Assembly: GCF_010500215.1 (NCBI RefSeq)
Contig: NZ_JAAGOY010000007.1
Coordinates: 496,001-560,000, forward strand
From: Aliiroseovarius sp. PrR006
Lineage (GTDB): Bacteria; Pseudomonadota; Alphaproteobacteria; Rhodobacterales; Rhodobacteraceae
DNA: 64,000 bases
Reading direction: 5' to 3'
Made by a program: the position numbers and the translations under genes. The notes beneath the pieces are model-generated. The model was not told where the DNA came from and did no database searches. It worked only from the letters and a program-made list of their open reading frames with translations. This document shows, piece after piece, positions 27,642 through 36,765 of the stretch; the first letter of the stretch is position 1, and each line of letters starts with the position of its first letter.

Positions 27642-28478
27642 TTAGACCGCGATATTGTCGATCAGCCGCACATCCCCAAGCATCGCCGCCGCCAACAGGC
27701 GCGTCGGACGAGAGAGGTCTTTGACAGGCTGCAAGTTTTCGGCATCGCGCAGTTCCAGATACTCAACCTTTTGATAACCCGCGCGTTCGATCTGCGTCTT
27801 GGCGCTATCCAACACCACGCGCACCTCGGCGCCACGGCGGATCGCTTCGGCGGCGCGGTCCATCTCGGCTTTCAGGGCGGGCGCGATGGCGCGTTCTTCA
27901 GCCGTCAGTCGCACATTGCGTGACGACATTGCCAACCCATCCTCTTCGCGCACTGTGGGGCAACCGATCACTTCAGTCTCGATGTCCAGATCCCGCGACA
28001 GGCGACGGACCAAAAGCATCTGCTGATAGTCTTTCTGGCCGAAGCATGCCACATCGGCGCGCGATTGCAGGAACAATTTGGACACGACCGTCGCCACGCC
28101 GTCAAAATGGCCGGGGCGATGTGCCCCCTCAAGCTCTTCGGTCAGGCCCGACACGCTTACATTGGTGGCAAAGCCATCGGGATAGATCTGATCCGGGGTT
28201 GGCACGTAAAGCGCATCAATCCCGTAAGGCGCCAGCTTCGCGGCGTCGTCCTCTTCCGTGCGGGGATACTTGTCCAGATCGTCCGGATTGTTGAACTGCT
28301 TGGGGTTCACAAAGATCGTGACGATCACGCGGTCTGCGTGTTTCTTCGCCTCGTCCACCAAGGACAGATGTCCAGCATGCAGTGCACCCATCGTGGGCAC
28401 CACGGCCACGCGCTCGCCTTTGAAAATCCAGCTGCGCCGCAAGGTGCGCAGATCGTCCTTGGAACGAATGATCTTCAT
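27642..28478 (-). CDS. panC: Pantoate-beta-alanine ligase
   Basis: The 278-residue enzyme joins pantoate and beta-alanine with ATP to make pantothenate. The nucleotidyltransferase motif [14 protein letters not shown] (HxGH), the [14 protein letters not shown] stretch and the MSSRN motif are all present. The start overlaps the panB stop by 4 bases, so the two are coupled. Length is normal. Confidence 0.95.
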   Translation of the reverse strand: MKIIRSKDDLRTLRRSWIFKGERVAVVPTMGALHAGHLSLVDEAKKHADRVIVTIFVNPKQFNNPDDLDKYPRTEEDDAAKLAPYGIDALYVPTPDQIYPDGFATNVSVSGLTEELEGAHRPGHFDGVATVVSKLFLQSRADVACFGQKDYQQMLLVRRLSRDLDIETEVIGCPTVREEDGLAMSSRNVRLTAEERAIAPALKAEMDRAAEAIRRGAEVRVVLDSAKTQIERAGYQKVEYLELRDAENLQPVKDLSRPTRLLAAAMLGDVRLIDNIAV

Positions 28479-29302
28479 TTCTTTTTGACCTCATCTGCAA
28501 AGACGTGCTCGGGCGCCGGGAAACTGCGGTCTCGCACCTCTCGAGCATATTTGGCAATGGCTTTCTCGCCGTCCACGCCCAAAGCCGCATAGCGTTTGGC
28601 AAATTTCGGCTTGAACGCTGTGAACAGGCCCAGCATGTCATCCACAACCAATACCTGCCCGTCACATTGCGCCGAGGCGCCGATGCCGATGGTCGGGATC
28701 GACACGGCTTCGGTGATTTCGTTGGCCAGACTTTCCGGCACTTTTTCCAGCACGACCGAAAACGCGCCAGCATCTTCCACCGCCTTGGCATCGGCCATGA
28801 CACGATCGCGGTCCTCGCCACGGCCTTGAACGGAATAGCCCCCCAGCGTGTTGATCGCCTGCGGGGTCAGGCCCACATGGGCCATGACCGGGATCGAGCG
28901 GCTGGTCAGGAAGCGGATGGTTTCTTCCATCGACACGCCGCCTTCCAGTTTCACCGCTGCAGCGCCGGTTTCGCGCATCAAGCGTGCGGCGTTGCGAAAT
29001 GCTTGTTCCGGGCTTTCTTCATAGGACCCAAACGGCATGTCGACGACCATCATCGCCTGCTCAAGCCCACGCTTCACGGCGGCGCCATGCAGGCACATCA
29101 TCTCCATCGTGACGCCCAGCGTGTCGGGCAGCCCATGCACCACCATGCCCACGCTGTCCCCCACCAGAACGATGTCGCAATGCGTATCCATCATCTGGGC
29201 CGTTGGGGTCGCATAGGCGGTCAGCACAACCAGAGGCGTGTCCCCTTTGCGGGCACGAATATCCGACGGAGTCGGTGTTTTAATCTTGGCCGAGGCGCTC
29301 AT
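28475..29302 (-). CDS. panB: 3-methyl-2-oxobutanoate hydroxymethyltransferase
   Basis: The 275-residue first enzyme of pantothenate synthesis. It shows [25 protein letters not shown]-type Mg-binding ([10 protein letters not shown]), the KLEGG loop and [17 protein letters not shown]. The ATG at 29302 follows GGGAGGAG and matches the family N-terminus; the frame remains open 41 codons further upstream without a ribosome site. Divergent from the solute-binding protein gene, with 152 bases between the starts. Confidence 0.95.
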   Translation of the reverse strand: MSASAKIKTPTPSDIRARKGDTPLVVLTAYATPTAQMMDTHCDIVLVGDSVGMVVHGLPDTLGVTMEMMCLHGAAVKRGLEQAMMVVDMPFGSYEESPEQAFRNAARLMRETGAAAVKLEGGVSMEETIRFLTSRSIPVMAHVGLTPQAINTLGGYSVQGRGEDRDRVMADAKAVEDAGAFSVVLEKVPESLANEITEAVSIPTIGIGASAQCDGQVLVVDDMLGLFTAFKPKFAKRYAALGVDGEKAIAKYAREVRDRSFPAPEHVFADEVKKK

Positions 29303-29454
29303 GGTTTCTCCTCCCTGATCGTCTTCAGTGGAAGGGACTATAATGCTGCATCGCAGAATTTCAAAGGGGAATGACGGGACGTCTTTCCCTTGCCTTGACC
29401 CAAAATCCCGCGTTTCATAGGGCATATCCCGCAGAACGGGTAAGGAGGATCAAG

Positions 29455-30924
29455 ATGACCAACCTGAAACTGACAGCAGGCGCATGGGCGCTTATGGCGA
29501 CAACCGCATTGGCGGGCACTGACGCGATCACATTGGGCATGGTGCTTGAGCCGCCAAATCTAGACCCCACCGCAGGTGCCGCCGCCGCGATTGACGAGGT
29601 CGTCTATGCCAACATTTTCGAGGGCCTGACCCGTTTCGGCCCCGATGGCGCGGTGCAGCCGGGACTGGCCAGCGCGTGGGAGGTCAGCGAAGACGGCCTG
29701 ACCTATACGTTCACCCTGCGCGAGGGCGTGAGTTTCCATGACGGCACCACGATGGACGCCGATGACGTCGTCTTCTCGCTGGATCGCGCGCGTGCCGAAG
29801 ATTCGACCAACGCGCAAAAAGCGTTGTTCAAAGACATCGAAAGCGTGACAGCCGTCAGCCCGACCTCGGTCGCGGTGAAGCTGTCAGCCCCCAACGGAAA
29901 TTTCGCCTTCAACATGGCGTGGGGCGACGCGGTGATCGTCGCTCCTGAAAGCATCGGTGATGCGGCGACCGCCCCCGTGGGCACCGGCCCGTTCACCTTT
30001 GTCGAATGGGCGAAGGGTGACCACGTGACCATCGCGCGCAATGACGCCTATTGGGGCGACGCACCTGCACTGGCCACAGCGACGTTCAAGTTCATCTCGG
30101 ACCCGAATGCGGCCTTTGCGGCCATGATGGCCGGTGATGTTGACGCCTTCCCGAACTTCCCCGCGCCCGAAACGTTGGCCCAGTTCGAGGCCGATCCGCG
30201 CTTCACCGTCATCGTCGGCTCGACCGAGGGTGAGACCATCCTGTCCACCAACAACAAGTCCGGCCCGCTGGCCGATGTCCGTGTGCGCAAGGCAATTGCC
30301 CATGCGATCAACCGTCAGGACATTATCGACGGCGCGATGCATGGCTATGGCACGCCGATCGGCACCCATTTCGCCCCGCACAATCCGGATTATGTGGATC
30401 TGACCGGTCAATCAGCATTTGATCCAGAGATGTCGAAATCGCTTCTAGCGGAAGCTGGCGCCGAGGGCCTGACCCTACGCCTAATGCTACCGCCCCCCGC
30501 CTATGCCCGCCGCGGGGGCGAGATCATCGCCGCCCAGTTGCGTAACGTCGGCATCAACACCGAGATCTCGAACCTCGAATGGGCGCAGTGGATCGAACAG
30601 GTGTTCAAAGGCAAGGATTATGACCTGACCATCGTCAGCCATACCGAGCCAGCAGACATCAACATCTATGCCCGCCCGGAATACTATTTCCAGTATGACA
30701 ATGCGGGTTTCCAAGCGCTGATCGAGAAACTCTCGGTCACATCGGACCCGGCCATGCGCGCCGAGCTGAACAAAGAAGCTCAGCAAGTCATCGCGGATGA
30801 CTATGTGAATGGGTATCTGTTCCAGCTGGCGAAAACCGGCGTGGCCAATGCCAAAGTCAACGGGCTGTGGGAAAACGCACCCACGCAGGCGAATGATCTG
30901 ACAGGGGTCAGCTGGTCGGACTGA
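29455..30924 (+). CDS. ABC transporter periplasmic solute-binding protein, family 5
   Basis: A 489-residue secreted protein with a signal peptide (LKLTAGAWALMATTALAGTD) and the family 5 pattern for peptides, nickel or related ligands (LEPPNLDPT, YTFTLREGVSFHDGT, DDVVFSLDRA, GTGPFTFVEW, VRVRKAIAHAINRQDII). Ligand cannot be told. No permease or ATPase gene lies next to it; the following gene is convergent and unrelated, so it is an orphan binding protein. AGGAGG precedes the ATG at 29455. Confidence 0.88.
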   Translation: MTNLKLTAGAWALMATTALAGTDAITLGMVLEPPNLDPTAGAAAAIDEVVYANIFEGLTRFGPDGAVQPGLASAWEVSEDGLTYTFTLREGVSFHDGTTMDADDVVFSLDRARAEDSTNAQKALFKDIESVTAVSPTSVAVKLSAPNGNFAFNMAWGDAVIVAPESIGDAATAPVGTGPFTFVEWAKGDHVTIARNDAYWGDAPALATATFKFISDPNAAFAAMMAGDVDAFPNFPAPETLAQFEADPRFTVIVGSTEGETILSTNNKSGPLADVRVRKAIAHAINRQDIIDGAMHGYGTPIGTHFAPHNPDYVDLTGQSAFDPEMSKSLLAEAGAEGLTLRLMLPPPAYARRGGEIIAAQLRNVGINTEISNLEWAQWIEQVFKGKDYDLTIVSHTEPADINIYARPEYYFQYDNAGFQALIEKLSVTSDPAMRAELNKEAQQVIADDYVNGYLFQLAKTGVANAKVNGLWENAPTQANDLTGVSWSD

Positions 30925-30945
30925 TCATCGCCAAAACGACTTCGA

Positions 30946-30972
30946 AGGGCGTCCCCAGAGGGCGCCCTTTTA
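30946..30972. terminator. Bidirectional terminator after the solute-binding protein gene
   Basis: AGGGCGTCC (30946-30954) pairs with GGGCGCCCT (30960-30968) with one G-T, loop CCAGA, followed by TTT. The stem overlaps the last codons of the EamA gene. Confidence 0.7.
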
Positions 30973-31878
30973 CGTTTTCGGCTCGTTCGGGTTGGGGGTC
31001 ACGCGGCGTTTCAAAACGGTCTCGCGCCACGTGATGTATGTGACCGCCGCCATGATCACGCCTGCGCCAACGACCACCCAAAAATCGACCGGTTCGGCAA
31101 AGAAGATTGCGCCGGTTGCGGCGGCCCAGATGATTTGCAGGAAGGTCACCGGCTGGGTGACCGATACGGGTGCTTCCGCGAAGGCACGGGACATGGAATA
31201 GTGGCCGGCTGTCGCAAAGAACGCGACCACGGCCAGCCATGCCATCTGCACAAAGCTGGGCGGCACCCAGACCATGATCGCGGCGGGCACCAAACCGATG
31301 GTTGCCGTGATCGACATCATTGCCACCACCACACCCGCTGACGCGTCTTGCGCCAACCGTTTGGCGATCAAATACGAAATCCCCAGAAAGATTGCTGTGA
31401 ACACCATCGAGATATGCCCAGCGCCCAGTTCGCGAAGCCCCGGACGCAGAATGATCAGCACCCCAAGAAAGGCCGCAGCAACTGCCAGCATCCGACGGGT
31501 CGAGAAACTTTCGCCCAGAAAAACCGCGGCCCCCAGCATCACATAGATCGGGGTGAGGTAGTTCATCGCCACAACCTCGGCCACTGTGATCTGAGTCATG
31601 GCGTAGAACCAGCACAGTACCGCGCCCGTATGCACAACGCCCCGCGCCACAAAAAGCTGCCAAATCCGTGCCGAGAACCGCGCCTTGGCAAGTTGCCCAA
31701 GCGCAGGCAGAACAAAGATCAGCCCGAAAACATAACGCAAAAACGCAGCCTGCGAGGACGGCAGTTCTTGTCCCACATATTTCACCAGCGCGTTCATCAT
31801 CACGAAGAACAGGCCTGCGGACAGCATCCAAGCGATCCCATGTGCGGGACGGTGATGTGATGTCTGTACGCTGCTCAT
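30970..31878 (-). CDS. EamA/DMT-family transporter
   Basis: A 302-residue inner-membrane protein with ten hydrophobic segments in two EamA repeats (AWMLSAGLFFVMMNALVKYV; GHISMVFTAIFLGISYLIAK). The end of repeat one carries MNYLTPIYVMLGAAVFLGE and of repeat two VTFLQIIWAAATGAIFFAE, the family signature. Probably a metabolite exporter; substrate unknown. The ATG at 31878 is preferred over upstream codons because it is closest to the first helix. Confidence 0.85.
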   Translation of the reverse strand: MSSVQTSHHRPAHGIAWMLSAGLFFVMMNALVKYVGQELPSSQAAFLRYVFGLIFVLPALGQLAKARFSARIWQLFVARGVVHTGAVLCWFYAMTQITVAEVVAMNYLTPIYVMLGAAVFLGESFSTRRMLAVAAAFLGVLIILRPGLRELGAGHISMVFTAIFLGISYLIAKRLAQDASAGVVVAMMSITATIGLVPAAIMVWVPPSFVQMAWLAVVAFFATAGHYSMSRAFAEAPVSVTQPVTFLQIIWAAATGAIFFAEPVDFWVVVGAGVIMAAVTYITWRETVLKRRVTPNPNEPKT

Positions 31879-31905
31879 TGGGCGACAAGACACCGGATTG
31901 GATCC

Positions 31906-31944
31906 AAAAACAAGAGACCCCGACGCAGAGAACCTGCGCCGGGG
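31906..31944 (-). terminator. Terminator of yebC
   Basis: CCCCG-A-CGCAG (31918-31928) pairs with CTGCG-C-CGGGG (31934-31944) with one internal mismatch. On the minus strand five T (31910-31906) follow shortly after the stem. Confidence 0.7.
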
Positions 31945-31968
31945 CCTGAAATCTTTCCGAGGTCGCGC

Positions 31969-32709
31969 TTACAGCTGCGCCATCACCTCGTCTGAGGCTT
32001 CGAAGTTTGTGGTGACGCGCTGCACGTCGTCATCATCCTCAAGCGCATCCACCAGCTTCATCAGCTTTTGCATGTTCTCGAGGTCCAGCTCGGTCGTGAT
32101 GTTCGGCTGCCAGATCAGCTTGGTTGATTCCGACTCGCCCAGCGCGGCTTCCAGTGCGGTCGACACCTCGTTCAGGTCGGTGTCGGCACAGACGATACGG
32201 TGGCCGTTCTCGTCGCTTTCGCAATCCTCGGCACCCGCTTCGATCGCGGCTTCCATCACGGTGTCCGCGTCGCCCGCCTCGGCGCCATAGATCACTTCGC
32301 CCTTACGGTCGAACATGAAGCCCACGGAACCGGTTTCGCCCAGATTGCCGCCGTTCTTGGTGAAGGTCGACCGCACGGTCGAGGCGGTGCGGTTTTTGTT
32401 GTCGGTCATGGTCTCGACGATGACGGCCACACCGTTCGGGCCATAACCCTCGTAACGGATCTCGTCATAATTTTCGGCGTCCCCGCCCTGCGACTTCTTG
32501 ATCGCGCGTTCGATCACGTCTTTCGGTACGGATTGCGACTTTGCCTCTTTCACGGCCAGACGCAGACGCGGGTTCTTGTCCGGGTCCGGGTCGCCCATTT
32601 TGGCGGCCACGGTGATCTCTTTGGCGAGTTTCGAAAACAGTTTCGAGCGCAGCTTGTCCTGGCGACCTTTACGGTGCTGGATGTTTGCCCATTTTGAGTG
32701 GCCAGCCAT
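31969..32709 (-). CDS. yebC: YebC/PmpR-family protein
   Basis: A 246-residue protein that starts [18 protein letters not shown], the signature of the family, and contains [14 protein letters not shown] and [12 protein letters not shown]. Members are described as transcription regulators, and some as factors that help ribosomes at proline stretches. It stands alone with its own terminator. Length is typical. Confidence 0.95.
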   Translation of the reverse strand: MAGHSKWANIQHRKGRQDKLRSKLFSKLAKEITVAAKMGDPDPDKNPRLRLAVKEAKSQSVPKDVIERAIKKSQGGDAENYDEIRYEGYGPNGVAVIVETMTDNKNRTASTVRSTFTKNGGNLGETGSVGFMFDRKGEVIYGAEAGDADTVMEAAIEAGAEDCESDENGHRIVCADTDLNEVSTALEAALGESESTKLIWQPNITTELDLENMQKLMKLVDALEDDDDVQRVTTNFEASDEVMAQL

Positions 32710-32778
32710 GGCGACCTCCGACTAAATTCTTCGTTCGAGGTTCAATAGCCCATGGGGCGGACAAGGGGCAAGGGGGGC

Positions 32779-33201
32779 CTAGGGCTTGTAGGCCGCGTTT
32801 TCCATCCAACCATTGCGCCCGGTCTGCAAAACCACGACATTGTCGCGCCCGGCCACGCGCAGGGCAAAGCTTGCCTGCGACGACAGCGTGCCTGTGTTGC
32901 AGAAGACCACAACCTTCTTATCGGTTGGAATCTCGTCGATCCGATCCAGAACTTCGCGCCATTCGATATTCACCGCACCCGGAATGGTGCCTGCCTCGAA
33001 CTGCTCGGCATCTCGGGCATCAACGAACAGGACCGCGTTAAACACGTCCTCGTCGATCTGCTCGGGCAGGATGATCCCGGATTCATACTCAGAGAACATC
33101 ATGTATTCCTGCATGCCTTCGATGGCCGCGTCATTGGCGCGCGCGGGCGATGTGGTCAGGGCAAGCACGGCGGTCAGGATCAAGGCAAGAATGCGAGTCA
33201 T
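32779..33201 (-). CDS. Periplasmic rhodanese-like protein
   Basis: A 140-residue single-domain rhodanese with a signal peptide (MTRILALILTAVLALTTSPA). The active-site loop is FCNTGTLSSQ, with the cysteine that would carry persulfide, and the CH2A-like DARDAEQFEAGTIPGAVNIE precedes it. The ATG at 33201 is chosen because it begins the signal peptide; ACGGAG lies just upstream. Sulfur donor or acceptor unknown. Confidence 0.88.
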   Translation of the reverse strand: MTRILALILTAVLALTTSPARANDAAIEGMQEYMMFSEYESGIILPEQIDEDVFNAVLFVDARDAEQFEAGTIPGAVNIEWREVLDRIDEIPTDKKVVVFCNTGTLSSQASFALRVAGRDNVVVLQTGRNGWMENAAYKP

Positions 33202-33275
33202 GGCGGCTCCGTCAGGTATTCGCGTTTCGGAATATATACCCTCTTGCACGGGATGGCCCCAGCAAGCAACCCCGT

Positions 33276-33728
33276 TTACGCCCGTTCGTCCTTGGGCGAG
33301 CCCATCACCACATGGGTCACCAATTGATGCACCTGTGGCAGCGTGCCCAGCTTGTCGGTGTGAAAGCGTTTATACGCGATCAGGTCTTCGGCCTCGACCC
33401 GCAGCAGATATTCGACGGCGCCCGTAATGTTGTGGCACTCGCGCACCTCATCATACAGCGCGACGGCCCGTTCGAACCCTTCCTGCGCTTCCTTGGTGTG
33501 ATCGTTCAGGCCAACCGTGACATAGGCCACAAAGCCCACGCCCATCGCGACCGGATCTAGCACCGCCCGATAGCCGGTGATCACGCCGCTGCGCTCCAAC
33601 TCCTGCACACGCCGCAGGCAGGCCGAGGGCGACAACCCCACACGATCCGCAAGCTCGGTGTTGGGCAGGCGACCGTCTTTCGACAACTCACGCAATATTC
33701 GTTGGTTTATTTGATCTAGTTTCACCAT
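33276..33728 (-). CDS. Lrp/AsnC-family regulator
   Basis: A 150-residue regulator with an N-terminal winged helix (LDQINQRILRELSKDGRLPN, GLSPSACLRRVQELERSGVI) and a RAM effector domain (HNITGAVEYLLRVEAED). It is divergent from a LysE exporter gene, an arrangement in which the regulator usually controls amino-acid export. The ATG at 33728 begins the conserved MVKLDQ; frames upstream cross the operator region. Confidence 0.9.
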   Translation of the reverse strand: MVKLDQINQRILRELSKDGRLPNTELADRVGLSPSACLRRVQELERSGVITGYRAVLDPVAMGVGFVAYVTVGLNDHTKEAQEGFERAVALYDEVRECHNITGAVEYLLRVEAEDLIAYKRFHTDKLGTLPQVHQLVTHVVMGSPKDERA

Positions 33729-33750
33729 TAATTGCAGTTTTATCGGATCA

Positions 33751-33790
33751 TTGTACAACTTTGCAATCTCTCAGTGCTGCTTGTGCACAA
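33751..33790. promoter_or_regulatory. Palindromes between the Lrp and LysE genes
   Basis: TTGTACAA at 33751-33758 and TTGTGCACAA at 33781-33790 are perfect palindromes, centres 31 bp (about three turns) apart. They lie in the 72-bp divergent region and are good candidates for Lrp-type sites. The second ends 10 bp before the lysE-like ATG. Confidence 0.5.
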
Positions 33791-33800
33791 TAATCGCCGT

Positions 33801-34394
33801 ATGACCTACGACCTCCTCTTTGCGCTTGTCGCCTTTGCTTTCGTCTCGTCCATCACGCCGGGGCCGAACAACCTGATGCTGATGGCATCAGGTGCAAATT
33901 TTGGTTTTGCCCGCACGATCCCGCATATGCTGGGCGTGGCGCTTGGTTTCACGCTGATGGTGGTACTTGTGGGCGCGGGGCTGATGCAGCTATTCGACCT
34001 TTACCCGGTCAGTTACACGATCCTGAAGGCGGGCAGCGTAGTTTACCTGCTGTGGCTCGCATGGAAAATCGCCCGCGCCTCGGAACCCGGAACCGGCACG
34101 GCAGGTGGTACGCCGATGACGTTCCTGCAGGCCTCGGCCTTTCAATGGGTGAACCCGAAGGCTTGGGCAATGGCACTGACCGCGATCAGCGCCTATGCGC
34201 CAACGCGCGACATGGGGGCGGTCCTTCTGGTGGCGGTGATCTTTGGTGCAGTGAACTTGCCTTCCGTATCCACATGGACTGTTCTGGGACAGAAAATCCG
34301 CGTGATCCTGACCAACCCCGCCCGCCTGCGCGCCTTCAACATCACCATGGCCCTGCTGCTTGTTGCCACGCTTTTCCCCGTAATCTACGGGTGA
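33801..34394 (+). CDS. LysE-family amino-acid exporter
   Basis: A 197-residue inner-membrane protein with about six helices and the LysE/RhtB signature SSITPGPNNLMLMASG near the start and QASAFQWVNPKAWAMAL later. It probably exports an amino acid or homoserine lactone-like compound. The ATG at 33801 follows the conserved start (MTYDLLFALVAF). It is divergent from the Lrp gene, which is its likely regulator. Confidence 0.9.
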   Translation: MTYDLLFALVAFAFVSSITPGPNNLMLMASGANFGFARTIPHMLGVALGFTLMVVLVGAGLMQLFDLYPVSYTILKAGSVVYLLWLAWKIARASEPGTGTAGGTPMTFLQASAFQWVNPKAWAMALTAISAYAPTRDMGAVLLVAVIFGAVNLPSVSTWTVLGQKIRVILTNPARLRAFNITMALLLVATLFPVIYG

Positions 34395-34425
34395 CGCGGC
34401 ACCGCCCACGCGGTACTCCTTGGGC

Positions 34426-36207
34426 ATGAATACAGATCAGATCATTCTTTTTTCGCTTTTCGGTGCCGTATTCGCTCTGCTGCTCTGGGGCCGCTTTCGC
34501 TATGATATCGTAGCCTTTTCTGCCCTGATGGCAGGCGTTGTCCTTGGCGTTATCCCCACGAAAGAGGCCTTCTCGGGCTTCGGCCACCCCGCTACGCTGG
34601 TGGTGGCGCTGGTACTGGTTGTCTCTGCCGGTCTGGTGCGATCAGGGGCAGTCTTTCTGATCACCCGCACGCTGGTCGACGCGTCCCGTTCCTTAGGGGC
34701 GCATATCGCGCTAATGGGCGCAATCGGCGGTGTCTTGTCGGCCTTCATGAACAACGTCGCCGCATTGGCCCTTCTCATGCCCGTGGACATCCAGACTGCC
34801 CGCAAAGCCGCACGCCCTGTTGGCCTGAGCCTGATGCCCCTGTCCTTCGCCACCATCCTTGGCGGCATGGTCACGCTGATCGGCACGCCCCCCAACATCA
34901 TCATCGCCTCGATTCGCGAGGACGCGTTGGGCGAACCCTTCAAGATGTTCGATTTCGCCCCTGTGGGTGGCGTCACGGCCATCGCAGGCCTGATCTTCGT
35001 GGCGCTGATCGGCTGGCGCCTGATCCCGCAACCGGACGCTGGCAAAAACGGGTCCAACCCGATGGATGAATTCAGCCAATACGTGGCCGAACTGACCGTA
35101 CCCGAAGGCTCCAAACACATCGGCAAGCGCCTGAAAGAGCTACTGGAAGACGCCGAGAAAAACGATGTCGCGATCCTTGGTCTGGTGCGCGAGGGCACCC
35201 GGCGCTACGGCACCCAGCGCGGCACGCAGCTTAAAGCTCATGACGCACTGGTTCTGGAAGCCACCCCCGAGGCCCTGGATGAATTCCGCGCGGCCCTTGG
35301 GCTCGCCTTTGCCGAGGATCACCGCGAAGAAAAGCTGAAAGCCGAGGGCGAGGGCCTGTCGAAGATCGAAGTCGTTGTGCCCGAGAACGCCCGGATCGCC
35401 GGCCGGACCGCGCAATCGATTGGCTTGAACTGGCGTCAAAGCTCGGTCCTGATGGGAATTTCCCGCGCTGGCAAGAAGATCACCAAGCAGATGCGCAAGA
35501 CCGAGGTCCATCCGGGTGACATCCTGCTTCTTCTGGTGCCGCAAGGGCGGGAAGCGATTGTGACCGAATGGCTGGGCTGCCTGCCTTTGGCCGAGCGCGG
35601 GTTGACTGTTACGCGGGACGAAAAAGTCTGGCTGGCCATTGGCTTGTTTGCCGCCGCCGTGGCCGCGGCCAGCTTTGGTTTGATCTACCTGCCCGTCGCG
35701 CTTGGGCTTGTCGTCGTGGGCTATGTGTTGGCCAAGATCATCCCCCTGCCCGAGCTCTACACCCATATTGAATGGCCGGTTGTGGTACTGCTCGGCTCCA
35801 TGATCCCCTTGGGGGCGGCGCTGGAAAGCTCGGGCGGGACCGAGCTGATCGCAGGCGCACTGGTCGGGATAACCGAAGGCCTGCCCGCTTGGGCGGTGCT
35901 GACCGTGTTAATGATCGTGACCATGACGCTGTCGGATGTGCTGAACAATACCGCCACCACCATCGTCGCGGCCCCTGTCGGGATCCAGATGGCACATGCA
36001 TTGGACAAGAACCCCGACCCCTTCCTGATGGCCGTAGCCATTGCGGCCTCTTGCGCGTTCCTGACCCCCATCGGGCACAAGAACAACACGCTGATCCTTG
36101 GCCCCGGCGGCTATAAGTTCGGAGATTACTGGCGTATGGGTCTACCGCTTGAGATCTTGGTCGTTGCTGTGTCAATCCCGGCCATTCTGGTGTTCTGGCC
36201 GCTATAG
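34426..36207 (+). CDS. SLC13-family permease with two RCK_C domains (copy 1)
   Basis: A 593-residue inner-membrane transporter. Membrane helices occupy residues 1-200 and 400-593, with the anion-symporter motifs MNNVAALALLMPV and LGGMVTLIGTPPNIIIASI in the first half and LSDVLNNTATTIVAAPVGIQ, GHKNNTLILGPGGYKFGDYW in the second. Two TrkA_C/RCK_C regulatory domains lie between (about 210-390). Substrate may be a dicarboxylate, sulfate or similar anion. A second transporter of the same design and length lies at 36766 on the other strand. Confidence 0.9.
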   Translation: MNTDQIILFSLFGAVFALLLWGRFRYDIVAFSALMAGVVLGVIPTKEAFSGFGHPATLVVALVLVVSAGLVRSGAVFLITRTLVDASRSLGAHIALMGAIGGVLSAFMNNVAALALLMPVDIQTARKAARPVGLSLMPLSFATILGGMVTLIGTPPNIIIASIREDALGEPFKMFDFAPVGGVTAIAGLIFVALIGWRLIPQPDAGKNGSNPMDEFSQYVAELTVPEGSKHIGKRLKELLEDAEKNDVAILGLVREGTRRYGTQRGTQLKAHDALVLEATPEALDEFRAALGLAFAEDHREEKLKAEGEGLSKIEVVVPENARIAGRTAQSIGLNWRQSSVLMGISRAGKKITKQMRKTEVHPGDILLLLVPQGREAIVTEWLGCLPLAERGLTVTRDEKVWLAIGLFAAAVAAASFGLIYLPVALGLVVVGYVLAKIIPLPELYTHIEWPVVVLLGSMIPLGAALESSGGTELIAGALVGITEGLPAWAVLTVLMIVTMTLSDVLNNTATTIVAAPVGIQMAHALDKNPDPFLMAVAIAASCAFLTPIGHKNNTLILGPGGYKFGDYWRMGLPLEILVVAVSIPAILVFWPL

Positions 36208-36765
36208 CAGTTGGGGCGCCTGGGTCTGCTCCATCCACTCATTGATGGCGGCGATCAGATCACCCTGCCAACTGTCGCGGGTCAGACCCGGAATATGCGT
36301 TTGTTTCCCGTCCCGCATCACATCACGGATCGCGTGTTTGAACAGGTAGAACTGGTGCAGATCAGGCGTCCCGTGATCAAACCACAGGCGCGAAACCTTC
36401 TTCAGCGCGTCGAAACCATCACCCTCGGCCGCAAGGATGTCCATCAAATGCACCCGCGCAAGCCAACGCGTTGCGCTGTCTGGGCTATCAGGTGTGGACA
36501 GGTGCACATCCCGCACAGCGTCCCGGATCAGGTCCGAGATTTCGCCCCAATGGGCCGGGCTGGGCAGATCTGCGAGTGTGTAAAGCGCACCGCTTTCGAT
36601 GGCGCGCGTGGCGACATCCTGATGCTGATCATCTGCCTCAATACCCGCCGCCCATGACAAGACGTCGTCCGCCCAAGCCTGCGCCGGACCATCCACATCG
36701 AAGTTCAACGCCCAACGCCCCAGCAACAGCAAGGTCGCGCGTTCGGGAAAGACGGGCAGCGCCAC
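36202..36765 (-). CDS. Unknown protein coupled to an SLC13 permease gene
   Basis: A 187-residue soluble, mainly helical acidic protein (LLLLGRWALNFDVDGPAQAW, HQFYLFKHAIRDVMRDG); no family recognised. It uses a GTG start at 36765 that directly abuts the TAA of the upstream permease, so it should be translationally coupled to it. Its end overlaps the end of the other permease gene by 6 bases. An accessory role for transport is possible but not shown. Confidence 0.75.
   Translation of the reverse strand: MALPVFPERATLLLLGRWALNFDVDGPAQAWADDVLSWAAGIEADDQHQDVATRAIESGALYTLADLPSPAHWGEISDLIRDAVRDVHLSTPDSPDSATRWLARVHLMDILAAEGDGFDALKKVSRLWFDHGTPDLHQFYLFKHAIRDVMRDGKQTHIPGLTRDSWQGDLIAAINEWMEQTQAPQLL

Noticed and set aside
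33574-33587. GGTGATCACGCC inside the Lrp gene
   Set aside because: Inside a coding sequence, mismatched on one side and not paired.
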